From contig NZ_CP029078.1 of assembly GCF_005222485.1 (NCBI RefSeq), forward strand, positions 4,987,501-5,051,500: a stretch of DNA of 64,000 nucleotides, read 5' to 3'. The position numbers and the translations under genes are program-made. Shown one piece after another: positions 53,971-63,932 of the stretch (position 1 is the stretch's first letter; each line of letters starts with the position of its first letter). Source of the stretch: Streptomyces griseoviridis (lineage in GTDB: Bacteria; Actinomycetota; Actinomycetes; Streptomycetales; Streptomycetaceae). The notes beneath the pieces were generated by a model. The model was given only the letters and a program-made list of their open reading frames with translations. It was not told where the DNA came from and did not search any database.

Positions 53971-54768
53971 ATGCTGCTCACCATCGACGTGGGGAACACC
54001 CAGACCACCCTCGGCCTCTTCGACGGCGAGGACATCGTCGAGCACTGGCGGATCTCCACGGACCCCCGCCGCACCGCCGACGAGCTGGCCGTCCTCCTCC
54101 AGGGCCTGATGGGCATGCACCCGCTGCTCGGCGACGAGCTGGGCGACGGCATCGACGGCATCGCCATCTGCGCCACCGTGCCGTCCGTGCTGCACGAGCT
54201 GCGCGAGGTGACCCGCCGCTACTACGGTGACGTGCCCGCCGTCCTCGTCGAACCCGGCGTCAAGACCGGCGTGCCGATCCTCACGGACAACCCGAAGGAG
54301 GTCGGCGCCGACCGCATCATCAACGCGGTGGCGGCGGTCGAGCTGTACGGCGGCCCGGCGATCGTCGTCGACTTCGGCACGGCGACCACGTTCGACGCGG
54401 TCAGCGCGCGCGGCGAGTACGTCGGCGGGGTGATCTCGCCCGGCATCGAGATCTCCGTCGAGGCGCTCGGCGCGCGCGGCGCCCAGCTCCGCAAGATCGA
54501 GGTGGCCCGGCCGCGCAGCGTGATCGGCAAGAACACCGTCGAGGCCATGCAGGCGGGCATCGTCTTCGGCTTCGCGGGCCAGGTCGACGGCGTCGTCGCC
54601 CGGATGGCCCGCGAACTCGCCACCGACCCCGACGAGGTCACGGTGATCGCCACCGGCGGGCTCGCCCCCATGGTGCTGGGCGAGGCGTCGGTGATCGACG
54701 AGCACGAGCCCTGGCTGACCCTGATCGGACTGCGGCTGGTCTACGAGCGGAACGTCTCCCGGATGTGA
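53971..54768 (+). CDS. coaX: Type III pantothenate kinase
   Basis: A 265-residue kinase making 4'-phosphopantothenate, the first CoA step. Motifs LLTIDVGNTQTTLGLFDG, EVGADRIINAVAAVELYGG and VVDFGTATTFDAVS. Ends the PanG-like/panC/nadB/nadC/coaX run, so CoA and NAD precursor supply is linked in one transcript. Confidence 0.95.
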   Translation: MLLTIDVGNTQTTLGLFDGEDIVEHWRISTDPRRTADELAVLLQGLMGMHPLLGDELGDGIDGIAICATVPSVLHELREVTRRYYGDVPAVLVEPGVKTGVPILTDNPKEVGADRIINAVAAVELYGGPAIVVDFGTATTFDAVSARGEYVGGVISPGIEISVEALGARGAQLRKIEVARPRSVIGKNTVEAMQAGIVFGFAGQVDGVVARMARELATDPDEVTVIATGGLAPMVLGEASVIDEHEPWLTLIGLRLVYERNVSRM

Positions 54769-54848
54769 CGCGGGGGCGGCGCGGCCCGACCGGGTGGCGG
54801 GGGCCGCGCCACACCCGTCCGCTATGTCGAGTTTGTCTGATTAGCGCG

Positions 54849-54860
54849 TATCGTCGGCAC
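54849..54860 (+). promoter_or_regulatory. Leaderless-type -10 before the 54861 gene
   Basis: TATCGT (54849-54854), six bases, ATG 54861; no ribosome binding site nearby. Confidence 0.5.
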
Positions 54861-55643
54861 ATGCCCACGCCATACGGATCCCGCGGCGGCATGGCGTTCG
54901 GTGCGGAGGAGCTGCGTGTGCTCCGCCGCGCGCTCGCCCTCGCCCTGAACCCCGCCCCCGCTTCGGCCGAGGACGTCCAGGACTGCCATCGCCTCGCCGA
55001 GTCGCTCGACGAAGCCCTGCACGAGGGCGTCAGACTGCGCGCCTTCCTGGTGGCCGACCTCGCCCGCTACCGCGCCGCGCTGCCCGGCACCGCCGCCGGG
55101 TACCTCACCCTTCTGGAGGAGGCGCTGCGCGCGGGGTACCGGCCGGGCGCCGACGACCTCGCCGCCCTGCGGGCGCTGCGCGGCAACCCGGTCGCGGCGA
55201 CGCTGCTCGACCACTGCCAGGTGGCCGCCGAGCACGACGTGCGGACCCGCCTCGCGCGCGCCACGGCCCGCCAGGTCACCGCGCACGTCCCCGCCTCCCG
55301 GACCCGCCTGACGGCCCTCCCGGGCGGTCTGGGCGCCGGACGCGGCGCATCCGGACAGCCCGGTGAGCGCGGTCAGCACCTCGATCGCGGTCAGTACGGT
55401 GAGCGCGGTCAGCTCAGCGAGCGCGGTCAGCTCAGTGAACGCGCCGAACCGGACGGCAGTCCGGCCGGGAAGCCGGGTGAGAAGCCCGCGCAGCGTCCGC
55501 CCGCGCCCGCACCCGCGCCGTCGCCCGCCCCCGCCCCCGCGAAGCCGGGCCGCCCCATCCCCACCCCTGGCGAGGTCTTCCCCCGGCGCAAACCCTCCCC
55601 GCCGCAGACCGCCGCCCCGGCCCGCGAACTGGCCGCCGGCTGA
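54861..55643 (+). CDS. Hypothetical helical protein with repeat and Pro-rich tail
   Basis: A 260-residue protein I cannot name. Residues 15-135 are an all-helical domain (LRVLRRALALALNPAPASAE, then EALHEGVRLRAFLVADLARY) that looks actinomycete-specific. Residues 160-200 contain RGQ-type repeats (GERGQLSERGQLSERAE) from a DNA repeat at 55362-55443, followed by a Pro/Ala/Lys-rich disordered tail. No membrane or export signal. ATG 54861 appears leaderless. Confidence 0.6.
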   Translation: MPTPYGSRGGMAFGAEELRVLRRALALALNPAPASAEDVQDCHRLAESLDEALHEGVRLRAFLVADLARYRAALPGTAAGYLTLLEEALRAGYRPGADDLAALRALRGNPVAATLLDHCQVAAEHDVRTRLARATARQVTAHVPASRTRLTALPGGLGAGRGASGQPGERGQHLDRGQYGERGQLSERGQLSERAEPDGSPAGKPGEKPAQRPPAPAPAPSPAPAPAKPGRPIPTPGEVFPRRKPSPPQTAAPARELAAG

Positions 55644-55832
55644 GCGGGCCGAGAGGCTGATCCGGTCAGGGGGCCGATCCGGCCGGGCGGGCCGATCCGT
55701 CCGGCCGGGGACGTCCGATGCGCGGGACGAACGCGGCCACGGGCGGAATCCGGTGCCCAGGATCGGGAAAAGGTTCCGCCCGCCGGTGCCCGAATCACCC
55801 GACCCCGCTCCCCGGCCGCCCGCCCCCGTAGC

Positions 55833-55844
55833 TACCCTGGGGCC
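55833..55844 (+). promoter_or_regulatory. Leaderless-type -10 before the 55845 gene
   Basis: TACCCT (55833-55838), six bases, ATG 55845. Confidence 0.5.
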
Positions 55845-56027
55845 ATGGACTACGTCTCCGCGCTCGTGCCCCCGGTCGTCATGGCCGTGTTCTTCATCGG
55901 TGTGATCAGGGTGATCGTGAAGACCCAGGGCGGGGCGAACAAGACCAAGGAGGACGCGGCCGTCGACGCCGTGCTCGCGCGCGCCGACGGCACCCGGCAG
56001 GGCGGCCCGGCGGCCGACGGCGGCTGA
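55845..56027 (+). CDS. Small single-pass membrane protein
   Basis: A 60-residue protein: membrane helix at about 5-25 (ALVPPVVMAVFFIGVIRVIV) and a charged cytoplasmic part (KTKEDAAVDAVLARADG). The layout matches small streptomycete proteins of unknown role. Followed 38 bp later by a classical terminator, so it is a one-gene unit. Confidence 0.75.
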   Translation: MDYVSALVPPVVMAVFFIGVIRVIVKTQGGANKTKEDAAVDAVLARADGTRQGGPAADGG

Positions 56028-56065
56028 CGACCGCGGCTGACCGAGGGCGGCGACGACCGCCCGCA

Positions 56066-56108
56066 GGGCGTACGACACCGGGCATCCCGAGGTCGTACGC
56101 CCCTTTTT
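56066..56108 (+). terminator. Rho-independent terminator with T-run
   Basis: GGGCGTACGAC (56066-56076) pairs with GTCGTACGCCC (56092-56102), followed by TTTTT (56104-56108). The clearest classical intrinsic terminator in the window. Confidence 0.88.
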
Positions 56109-56136
56109 GATCCTGTTTGCCAGTGAACGCGCACGT

Positions 56137-56178
56137 CCGGCACGCCAATGCCGGTATCTCCCACTATTGTGCTGTGCT
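56137..56178 (+). promoter_or_regulatory. Promoter region of the BlaI-type gene
   Basis: TATTGT (56165-56170) lies 8 bases before GTG 56179, implying a nearly leaderless start. An inverted repeat CCGGCA (56137-56142) / TGCCGG (56149-56154) overlaps the -35 zone and could be an operator. Confidence 0.45.
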
Positions 56179-56598
56179 GTGCCTCGCCCATTGGGAGAAC
56201 TCGAAGACGCGGTCATGACGCGGGTGTGGAAGTGGAACCGCCCGGTGACCGTTCGAGAAGTCCTGGAAGACCTTCAGCAGGAACGGACCATCGCCTACAC
56301 CACGGTGATGACCGTTTTGGACAATCTCCATCAGAAGGGCTGGGTGCGCCGTGAGGCGGAAGGCCGGGCCTATCGATATGAGGCCGTCTCCACCAGGGCC
56401 GCCTACGCCGCCGCCCTGATGAACGACGCCTGGTCGCACAGTGACAACCCGGCCGCCGCTCTCGTCGCGTTCTTCGGGATGATGAGCGACGAACAGCGAC
56501 AGGCCCTCAGCGACGCCGTACGGATCGTCCAGGGACCGGAAACCCCGGAAGCCGAGAACCAGAACCCCGGCTCGGCACCCGTCGACCCCGGGCGATAG
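56179..56598 (+). CDS. BlaI/MecI/CopY-family repressor
   Basis: A 139-residue winged-helix repressor: PRPLGELEDAVMTRVWKW at the start, recognition region TIAYTTVMTVLDNLHQKGWV, wing RREAEGRAYRYEAV. GTG 56179 gives the usual family N-terminus. No blaR1-like sensor protease or beta-lactamase gene is adjacent, so the signal is unknown. The acetyltransferase gene starts 9 bp after. Confidence 0.9.
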   Translation: MPRPLGELEDAVMTRVWKWNRPVTVREVLEDLQQERTIAYTTVMTVLDNLHQKGWVRREAEGRAYRYEAVSTRAAYAAALMNDAWSHSDNPAAALVAFFGMMSDEQRQALSDAVRIVQGPETPEAENQNPGSAPVDPGR

Positions 56599-56607
56599 CG
56601 TCCGCAC
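56596..56607 (+). promoter_or_regulatory. Leaderless-type -10 before the acetyltransferase gene
   Basis: TAGCGT (56596-56601), six bases, ATG 56608, with a fair -35 TCGGCA (56572-56577) at 18 bp. Confidence 0.5.
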
Positions 56608-57150
56608 ATGTCAGCAGAGCGCCCCGAAGGCACCGAAGTCAGCGCTAAAGCCATCACCGTCAGGCGGGCCCGCACCAGCGATGTCACGGCCGTACGACGT
56701 CTCCTAGACGCCTACGTCCGCGACCGCATCCTGCTCGACAAAGCGACGGTCACGCTTTACGAGGACATCCAGGAGTTCTGGGTCGCCGAACGGGACGACA
56801 ACGCCGAGGTGGTCGGCGCCGGCGCCCTGCACGTGATGTGGGAAGACCTCGCGGAAGTGCGCACTCTGGCCGTGAAGCCGGGGCTGAAGGGCGCAGGTGT
56901 GGGGCACCAGCTGCTGGAGAAGTTGCTGCACACCGCGCGATGGCTCGGCGTTCGGCGCGTTTTCTGCCTCACCTTCGAAGTCGACTTCTTCGGCAAGCAC
57001 GGCTTCGTCGAGATCGGCGAGACGCCCGTCGACACGGATGTCTACGCGGAGCTGCTGCGTTCCTATGACGAGGGCGTGGCGGAGTTCCTCGGTCTCGAAC
57101 GGGTGAAACCGAACACCTTGGGCAACAGCCGGATGCTTCTGCATCTGTGA
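56608..57150 (+). CDS. argA: N-acetylglutamate synthase-type acetyltransferase
   Basis: A 180-residue GNAT enzyme, likely acetylating glutamate for arginine synthesis, as in the mycobacterial ArgA type (no kinase-like domain). Acetyl-CoA loop VKPGLKGAGVGHQLLEKLL; family phrase FCLTFEVDFFGKHGFVEIGE. It follows the BlaI gene by 9 bp but probably has its own leaderless promoter. Confidence 0.82.
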   Translation: MSAERPEGTEVSAKAITVRRARTSDVTAVRRLLDAYVRDRILLDKATVTLYEDIQEFWVAERDDNAEVVGAGALHVMWEDLAEVRTLAVKPGLKGAGVGHQLLEKLLHTARWLGVRRVFCLTFEVDFFGKHGFVEIGETPVDTDVYAELLRSYDEGVAEFLGLERVKPNTLGNSRMLLHL

Positions 57151-57375
57151 TCGCCACCGAGTATTCGACCCCGCCGCCCTGCCCACGTTCCCTATGTCCG
57201 AAACGCGCATGTTTCCGGACCCGGTCCAGGCTGCTGGTCTCTCCGGGGGGTTTGTGTTTTTCCCGCAAAAGCGGTTTGCTTTCCGACGTACTGCTGTACT
57301 GCATATAACAGGGGACGGCGAAACGGCGGACGCCGCAGGCATCCGGCCCTCACGTTATGGATGAAAGGAAATCCG
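57151..57375. promoter_or_regulatory. AT-rich lsr2 promoter region
   Basis: Relatively AT-rich for the genome, with a good -10 TATAAC at 57304-57309, a hairpin CCGC-AAAA-GCGG (57263-57274), a T-run near 57257 and a short direct repeat GTACTGCT/GTACTGC. AT-rich DNA is what Lsr2 binds, so self-control is possible. Confidence 0.5.
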
Positions 57376-57711
57376 GTGGCACAGAAGGTTCAGGTCCTTC
57401 TTGTCGATGACCTCGACGGCGGCGAGGCGGACGAGACCGTGACGTTCGCGTTGGACGGCAAGACGTACGAGATTGATCTCACGACCGCCAATGCGGACAA
57501 GCTCCGCGGTCTTCTGGACGCTTACGTGAAGGGCGGCCGGCGTACCGGTGGCCGTTCCTCGGGCGGCCGTGGAAAGGCGCGCGTCGCCGCGGGCGGCAGC
57601 CAGGACACCGCGCTGATCCGCGCCTGGGCGAAGGAGAACGGCTACGAGGTCAACGACCGCGGCCGCGTCCCGGCGTCCATCCGCGAGGCCTACGAGAAGG
57701 CCAACGGCTGA
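57376..57711 (+). CDS. lsr2: Lsr2 nucleoid-associated xenogeneic silencer
   Basis: A 111-residue H-NS-like protein that coats and silences AT-rich DNA. N-terminal oligomerisation part QKVQVLLVDDLDGGEADETV; C-terminal AT-hook-like site with RGR (95-97) in NDRGRVPASIREAY. GTG 57376 has AAGGA seven bases upstream. The linker is rich in Gly/Arg. Single gene with its own AT-rich promoter. Confidence 0.96.
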   Translation: MAQKVQVLLVDDLDGGEADETVTFALDGKTYEIDLTTANADKLRGLLDAYVKGGRRTGGRSSGGRGKARVAAGGSQDTALIRAWAKENGYEVNDRGRVPASIREAYEKANG

Positions 57712-57752
57712 TCAGGGATCTGCGGCGGGGTCTGCGGCGGGTACGCCGGAGA

Positions 57753-58397
57753 TCAGGCGCGCGAGCGCCGCAGCCGCAGCCGGTGGCACTGCGTGGCCAC
57801 CGTGTCCACGATCCGTACGAGATCGGGGGCTTCCCCACCGCCCCCCACGGCCGGCATGACCGGCAGCGAGGCATCCACCTCGCACCCAGGCTCGGGGGGC
57901 CGCATCCAGACGGCGGCCCCCTGCAGAGCGTCCGGGCCCCGCACGACGGACCCCGGCCCCGGCCGCGCCGCCGTGCCCGGTGCGGGCGGCGCGGGAGCGT
58001 CCATCAGGCCGCCCTCCCCGACCGCCGTCAGATCCAGCGGCAGCGCCCCCCACTCCAGCCAGGCCAGCACCCCCGGCACCTCCTCCGCGCAGCCCGCCGC
58101 CAGCAGCAGCCGCATCCGGCCGCCCTGCACGGCCACCGGGGAGCCCGCCGCCAGATGCCGCAGCGCGGCCAGGCCCGCCTCGGCCGGCACCTCCAGGACG
58201 TCGAAGCGCGGGCCCACCACGAGCCGCACCGGCAATCCGGGCGACGCGGGCACGGTCGGCCAGCCCAGTTCGTTCTCGTACCAACGGCGGACGGCGCCCG
58301 CGGGCCCGGCGCTGGGATCGAGGGGCCGGCGCGGGAGCGGAACGGCGCCGGGATCCGTAGGAAGGGGTGGAGTGACCGGACGGAGGCTGCCAACCAT
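57753..58397 (-). CDS. Conserved streptomycete protein (SCO3374-like)
   Basis: A 214-residue protein with no motif I can assign beyond resemblance, from memory, to 'SCO3374 family' proteins. AVRRWYENELGWPTVPASPG (35-54) recalls bifunctional primase/polymerase N-terminal segments, but the catalytic acidic residues are not visible. Central VAVQGGRMRLLLAAG and a Pro/Gly loop follow. GGGAG upstream of the ATG at 58397. Divergent from clpC across a region with two ClgR-like boxes. Confidence 0.65.
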   Translation of the reverse strand: MVGSLRPVTPPLPTDPGAVPLPRRPLDPSAGPAGAVRRWYENELGWPTVPASPGLPVRLVVGPRFDVLEVPAEAGLAALRHLAAGSPVAVQGGRMRLLLAAGCAEEVPGVLAWLEWGALPLDLTAVGEGGLMDAPAPPAPGTAARPGPGSVVRGPDALQGAAVWMRPPEPGCEVDASLPVMPAVGGGGEAPDLVRIVDTVATQCHRLRLRRSRA

Positions 58398-58837
58398 GAC
58401 AGGCGAACTCCCGAAAACGGTCCCGGGTTACGCTGGGTGCCCGGACGACCGCGGGGCGTGCCGGGCGGAGGGGCGCGCGGAGGTGCGGGGAGGCACGAGG
58501 TTGTTCGCCCATAGCGGAGGGAACCGCCGCGCGCGGCATGGACTGTCGGTGCCCGCGGGTAAGACATCCCTAGTGGGAGGGGTGGACACGCGGGGCGGGG
58601 CGTCTCACGTTCGCCATCGGCGTACTGGAGACAGGGGTAACTGCCTGGCCTGCGGGAACATCGTCTCGCACCATCGGGTTGGAGCACATGTCGGCGTACG
58701 GGGTCTGGAGGCAGTGTTGGTTCTCGGTCCGGTGTCGGCAGTTGGAATGAGCGGTCCCCGCTTGCGGGACTAAGCTGCGGAAGGACAGGGAGGGGAAGTT
58801 CCCCCCACTGCCTGACCGCTCTGAGGAGCGATTAACG
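58398..58837. promoter_or_regulatory. 440-bp divergent regulatory region before clpC
   Basis: No gene is supported. Contains two CGC-N5-GCG boxes, GTTCGC-CCATA-GCG (58503-58516) and GTTCGC-CATCG-GCG (58610-58623), resembling ClgR sites, and GAGGAG (58822-58827) serving as the clpC ribosome site. Confidence 0.6.
58503..58623. promoter_or_regulatory. Pair of ClgR-like boxes
   Basis: Both boxes begin GTTCGCC and end GCG. The first is 106 bp before the SCO3374-like start and fits the corynebacterial CGC-YNANR-GCG consensus; the second is 215 bp before clpC and fits less well. ClgR activates clp genes in actinomycetes. Confidence 0.5.
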
Positions 58838-61363
<2,526 letters not shown>

Positions 61364-61390
61364 CCCGCTGAGGGACGCGTGAAGCGTGAA

Positions 61391-61424
61391 GAAGGGGCCG
61401 GTGCTCTCGGGCACCGGCCCCTTC
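61391..61424 (+). terminator. Terminator after clpC
   Basis: A perfect 14-bp stem (61391-61404 with 61411-61424), loop TCTCGG; left arm GAAGGGGCCGGTGC. Probably also serves the convergent phosphatase gene. Confidence 0.85.
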
Positions 61425-61454
61425 GGCGTTCCCGCACGCCGTCCGGCCGTCCGG

Positions 61455-62081
61455 CTACGACAGTTGCCCGTCGTAGTCCGGCAGCTTGAACGTCTTCTCG
61501 GCGTGCCCGCCCGACAGGTCGCTCGCGCTGTTGCCGATGTTCGCGATGATCGTGTAGCCCCTGTTCTCGATGGCGACGCGCTGCGCGGTCTTGTAGGCGG
61601 CGACGTCCTTGAAGAGGTCGATCAGGCCGCGCACGGAGAGGCCGGCGACCTGGTAGCCGTCGTGCGCGAGGTTCCACTCGGTGGGCGCGGCGATGATGCC
61701 GGGCCTGGCGGTCACGAAGAACAGCGAGACGCCGTGCCGCTGCGCGTAGGCGGCGACGTCCAGGACGGGCTTGTTGGCGGGCTGCGGGAAGCTGAAGCCG
61801 AAATCCGTCTCCAGGGTGGTGTTGTCGACGTCGAAGACGATCGCCTGCCGCTCGCCGGGCCTGGCGGCGGCGATCCGCTGCTCCAGGTAGGGCAGCGCCT
61901 GGTCCATCACGGCCCGGCAGTCCCGCTGCCAGGTCGCGTGGTCGACGTCCGCCGCGGCGGCGCCGGTGGTGCCGCTGGTCGCCGCCTCGGCGGGGGCCGC
62001 CAGGGCCGCCAGCGCGGAGACGGTGACGGCGATGACGGCGATGTCGGCGATGCGGTGCGCCCGGGGGCGTCGGCTCGTCAT
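61455..62081 (-). CDS. Secreted HAD-family acid phosphatase
   Basis: A 208-residue exported phosphatase of the class B/DDDD-like HAD group. Signal peptide at 1-33 (AALAAPAEA cleavage). Nucleophile Asp84 and acid/base Asp86 in IVFDVDNTTLETD; later FFVTARPG (motif II) and ASDLSGGHAEKTFKLPD. Start ATG 62081. It probably releases phosphate from nucleotides or sugars outside the cell. Confidence 0.88.
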   Translation of the reverse strand: MTSRRPRAHRIADIAVIAVTVSALAALAAPAEAATSGTTGAAAADVDHATWQRDCRAVMDQALPYLEQRIAAARPGERQAIVFDVDNTTLETDFGFSFPQPANKPVLDVAAYAQRHGVSLFFVTARPGIIAAPTEWNLAHDGYQVAGLSVRGLIDLFKDVAAYKTAQRVAIENRGYTIIANIGNSASDLSGGHAEKTFKLPDYDGQLS

Positions 62082-62523
62082 GGGTGGGGGGTCCTCTCGT
62101 CCGTATGCCGTTGTCCGGAGCATGCTCGGGGAGCAGGGTGGCGCGAGGGGAACCGTAGGGTTACCAGCGGGTAGGGCGCTAGGGGTGTGGGTCACATTCG
62201 CGGGTGTGCGCGGGGGTGGGGCCGGTGACAAGCCGCACAGGGGATATGTCCGGTACTAGAGGTTTTAGTAGGTCGGATCCGGCGGGCAAAAATGATCTTT
62301 ATGGGGCATTTCCTTCCCTTGTTCTGGCTTTCGCTGTCGTTTTATTCCTGATGAGAAGCCTGTCAAGGGTCGGGAAGTTTTAGGATCAAGTACTAGCTTC
62401 TGTCGTACTTGAGGGGTTTTGGGCTACGGGGGGTCGCGGGTTACCAAGGGATGGTCCATTCGGCGAGCGCCTGTCGTGGCGCGTCCGGATGGATTTCTCC
62501 GTCCCCCACCCCACGAGGTTTCT
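62082..62523. other. 442-bp gap with AT-rich island
   Basis: Positions 62250-62400 are the most AT-rich part of the window. It has an inverted repeat TACTA-N7-TAGTA (62254-62270) and a second pair GTACTAG...GTAC near 62388-62408. A 16-codon hydrophobic frame at 62301-62351 lacks a ribosome site. It probably holds the M23 peptidase promoter and a long leader. Confidence 0.5.
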
Positions 62524-63207
62524 ATGTCTTCGCGCGTCTCGTCCCGTTCCGCCCGCACGTCCACGCTCCGCGCTCGTGCGACCGTCCTGGCCGCCGGCCT
62601 CGGAGTATCGGTCGCGCTGGGTGCCGGGGTCGCGGTCGCCGCCGACACCACCGCCGTCTCCGGCACGGCGAACGCCGTCGCCGCCCAGGCCACCGCGCAG
62701 GCCAAGGCCGCGAAGGCCACGCAGGCCACCGCCGAGAAGAAGGCGGCCCAGAAGGCCGCCGTGCGGAAGGCCGCCGCCAAGAAGGCCGTGTCCTGGACCG
62801 CGCCGGTCAAGAAGTACACGCTCTCCGCGAGCTTCGCCCAGGCCGGCGGCATGTGGAACTCCACCCACAGCGGCCAGGACTTCGCCGTGGCCATCGGCAC
62901 CGATGTGCGCGCCGCGCACGGCGGCACCGTCGTCAAGGCCGGCGGCAACGGCGCCGGTGACGGGCCCGCCTACGGCAACGCCATCGTCATCAAGCACGGC
63001 AACGGCACGTACTCGCAGTACGCCCACCTGTCCCGGATCGACGTGAAGGTCGGCCAGGTCGTCAAGACCGACCAGCACATCGCCCGCTCCGGCAACACGG
63101 GCAACTCCAGCGGCCCGCACCTGCACTTCGAGATCCGGACCACCCCGAACTACGGCTCCGCCGTCAACCCGGTCGCCTTCCTGCGGACCGTGGGTGTGAA
63201 GGTCTGA
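62524..63207 (+). CDS. Secreted M23-family peptidase (LytM-type)
   Basis: A 227-residue secreted endopeptidase acting on peptidoglycan cross-bridges. Signal peptide cut near AVA|AD (about 39), an Ala/Lys-rich coiled linker (45-88), then the LytM domain with zinc ligands His115 and Asp119 (HSGQDF), His168 (YAHLS) and His201 (GPHLHF). CGAGG precedes ATG 62524. The long AT-rich leader suggests post-transcriptional control. Ends 2 bp from the convergent TetR gene. Confidence 0.92.
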   Translation: MSSRVSSRSARTSTLRARATVLAAGLGVSVALGAGVAVAADTTAVSGTANAVAAQATAQAKAAKATQATAEKKAAQKAAVRKAAAKKAVSWTAPVKKYTLSASFAQAGGMWNSTHSGQDFAVAIGTDVRAAHGGTVVKAGGNGAGDGPAYGNAIVIKHGNGTYSQYAHLSRIDVKVGQVVKTDQHIARSGNTGNSSGPHLHFEIRTTPNYGSAVNPVAFLRTVGVKV

Positions 63208-63209
63208 GG

Positions 63210-63794
63210 CTAGGAAGCCTTCATGCCCTCATGGGCCTGGGTGATCAGGTCCGTCGCGACCTCGAGGACGGCCTTGCGCCGTTCCTCGGGGTCGGCGTCG
63301 ATGTCGTTGAGGGCGAACATCCCGGCGTGCAGGGTGAACATCGCGCTGACGCAGCGGACCTGGTCGATCAGCTCCGCCTTCGGGTCGATGAGGATGTCGC
63401 GCAGGCCCATCATGCGGGTGCGGAACAGCTCGCCGATGCGCAGCTCCTTCACCGTCGCCTGGTTCTCCTGCATGAAGCGGAACAGCCGGGAGGCGCCGGC
63501 CAGGGCCTCGCTGTAGCGGCGGATGATCTCCCGCTTGGTCTCCAGCGACTGCGGCTGCTCCTTGCCCCACTCGATCAGACCCTCGATGGGCCGGGCGAGA
63601 TCCTCGAAGATGCTGACGAGGATCTCTTCCTTCGTCTTGAAGTGGTAGTAGAGCGCCGCCTTGGTGACGTCGAGCCGCTCGGCGATCTCGCGCAGCGAGG
63701 TCTTCTCGTAGCCCTGCTCGGCGAAGAGTTCGAGGGCCACGTCCTGGATGCGTTGGCGCGTGTTTCCGCGGCGCTGCTGCTTGGTGCCGTCCAT
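63210..63794 (-). CDS. TetR/AcrR-family repressor
   Basis: A 194-residue repressor: HTH at about 14-60 (RQRIQDVALELFAEQGYEKT, SLREIAERLDVTKAALYYHF) and a helical ligand domain. ATG 63794 is favoured (GGGCGG at good spacing); ATG 63806 is directly on a GAGG. Divergent from a probable exporter gene, with two inverted operator copies between them. Confidence 0.9.
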   Translation of the reverse strand: MDGTKQQRRGNTRQRIQDVALELFAEQGYEKTSLREIAERLDVTKAALYYHFKTKEEILVSIFEDLARPIEGLIEWGKEQPQSLETKREIIRRYSEALAGASRLFRFMQENQATVKELRIGELFRTRMMGLRDILIDPKAELIDQVRCVSAMFTLHAGMFALNDIDADPEERRKAVLEVATDLITQAHEGMKAS

Positions 63795-63822
63795 CGTGCC
63801 GCCCATCCTCGCACTCCGAAAA

Positions 63823-63895
63823 ACTTACTTGACGCCCGGCTAGTTACGGGTCTACCTTCTGCCAGTGTAGTCAACTAGCCGGGCGGCAAGTAAGT
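63823..63895. promoter_or_regulatory. Paired TetR operators in inverted orientation
   Basis: A 23-bp sequence at 63823-63845 (starts ACTTACTTG, ends CGGCTAGTT) recurs inverted at 63873-63895 with one mismatch. Each copy is itself an imperfect palindrome, TnACTnGnCG...; centres are 50 bp apart. One lies at each promoter of the divergent pair. Confidence 0.85.
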
Positions 63896-63932
63896 GGTCG
63901 GCCGGGGGGAAGTACCAAGGGGAGTGGCAGCT

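Noticed and set aside
56179..56598. Beta-lactam resistance system
   Set aside because: Only a BlaI-type repressor is present; no BlaR1 sensor or beta-lactamase next to it.
62301..62351. 16-codon hydrophobic peptide gene
   Set aside because: No ribosome binding site, and short frames are expected in this AT-rich island.
62250..62523. c-di-AMP (ydaO) riboswitch before the M23 peptidase
   Set aside because: Context is suggestive, but I could not match the conserved ydaO core by eye, so I do not annotate it.
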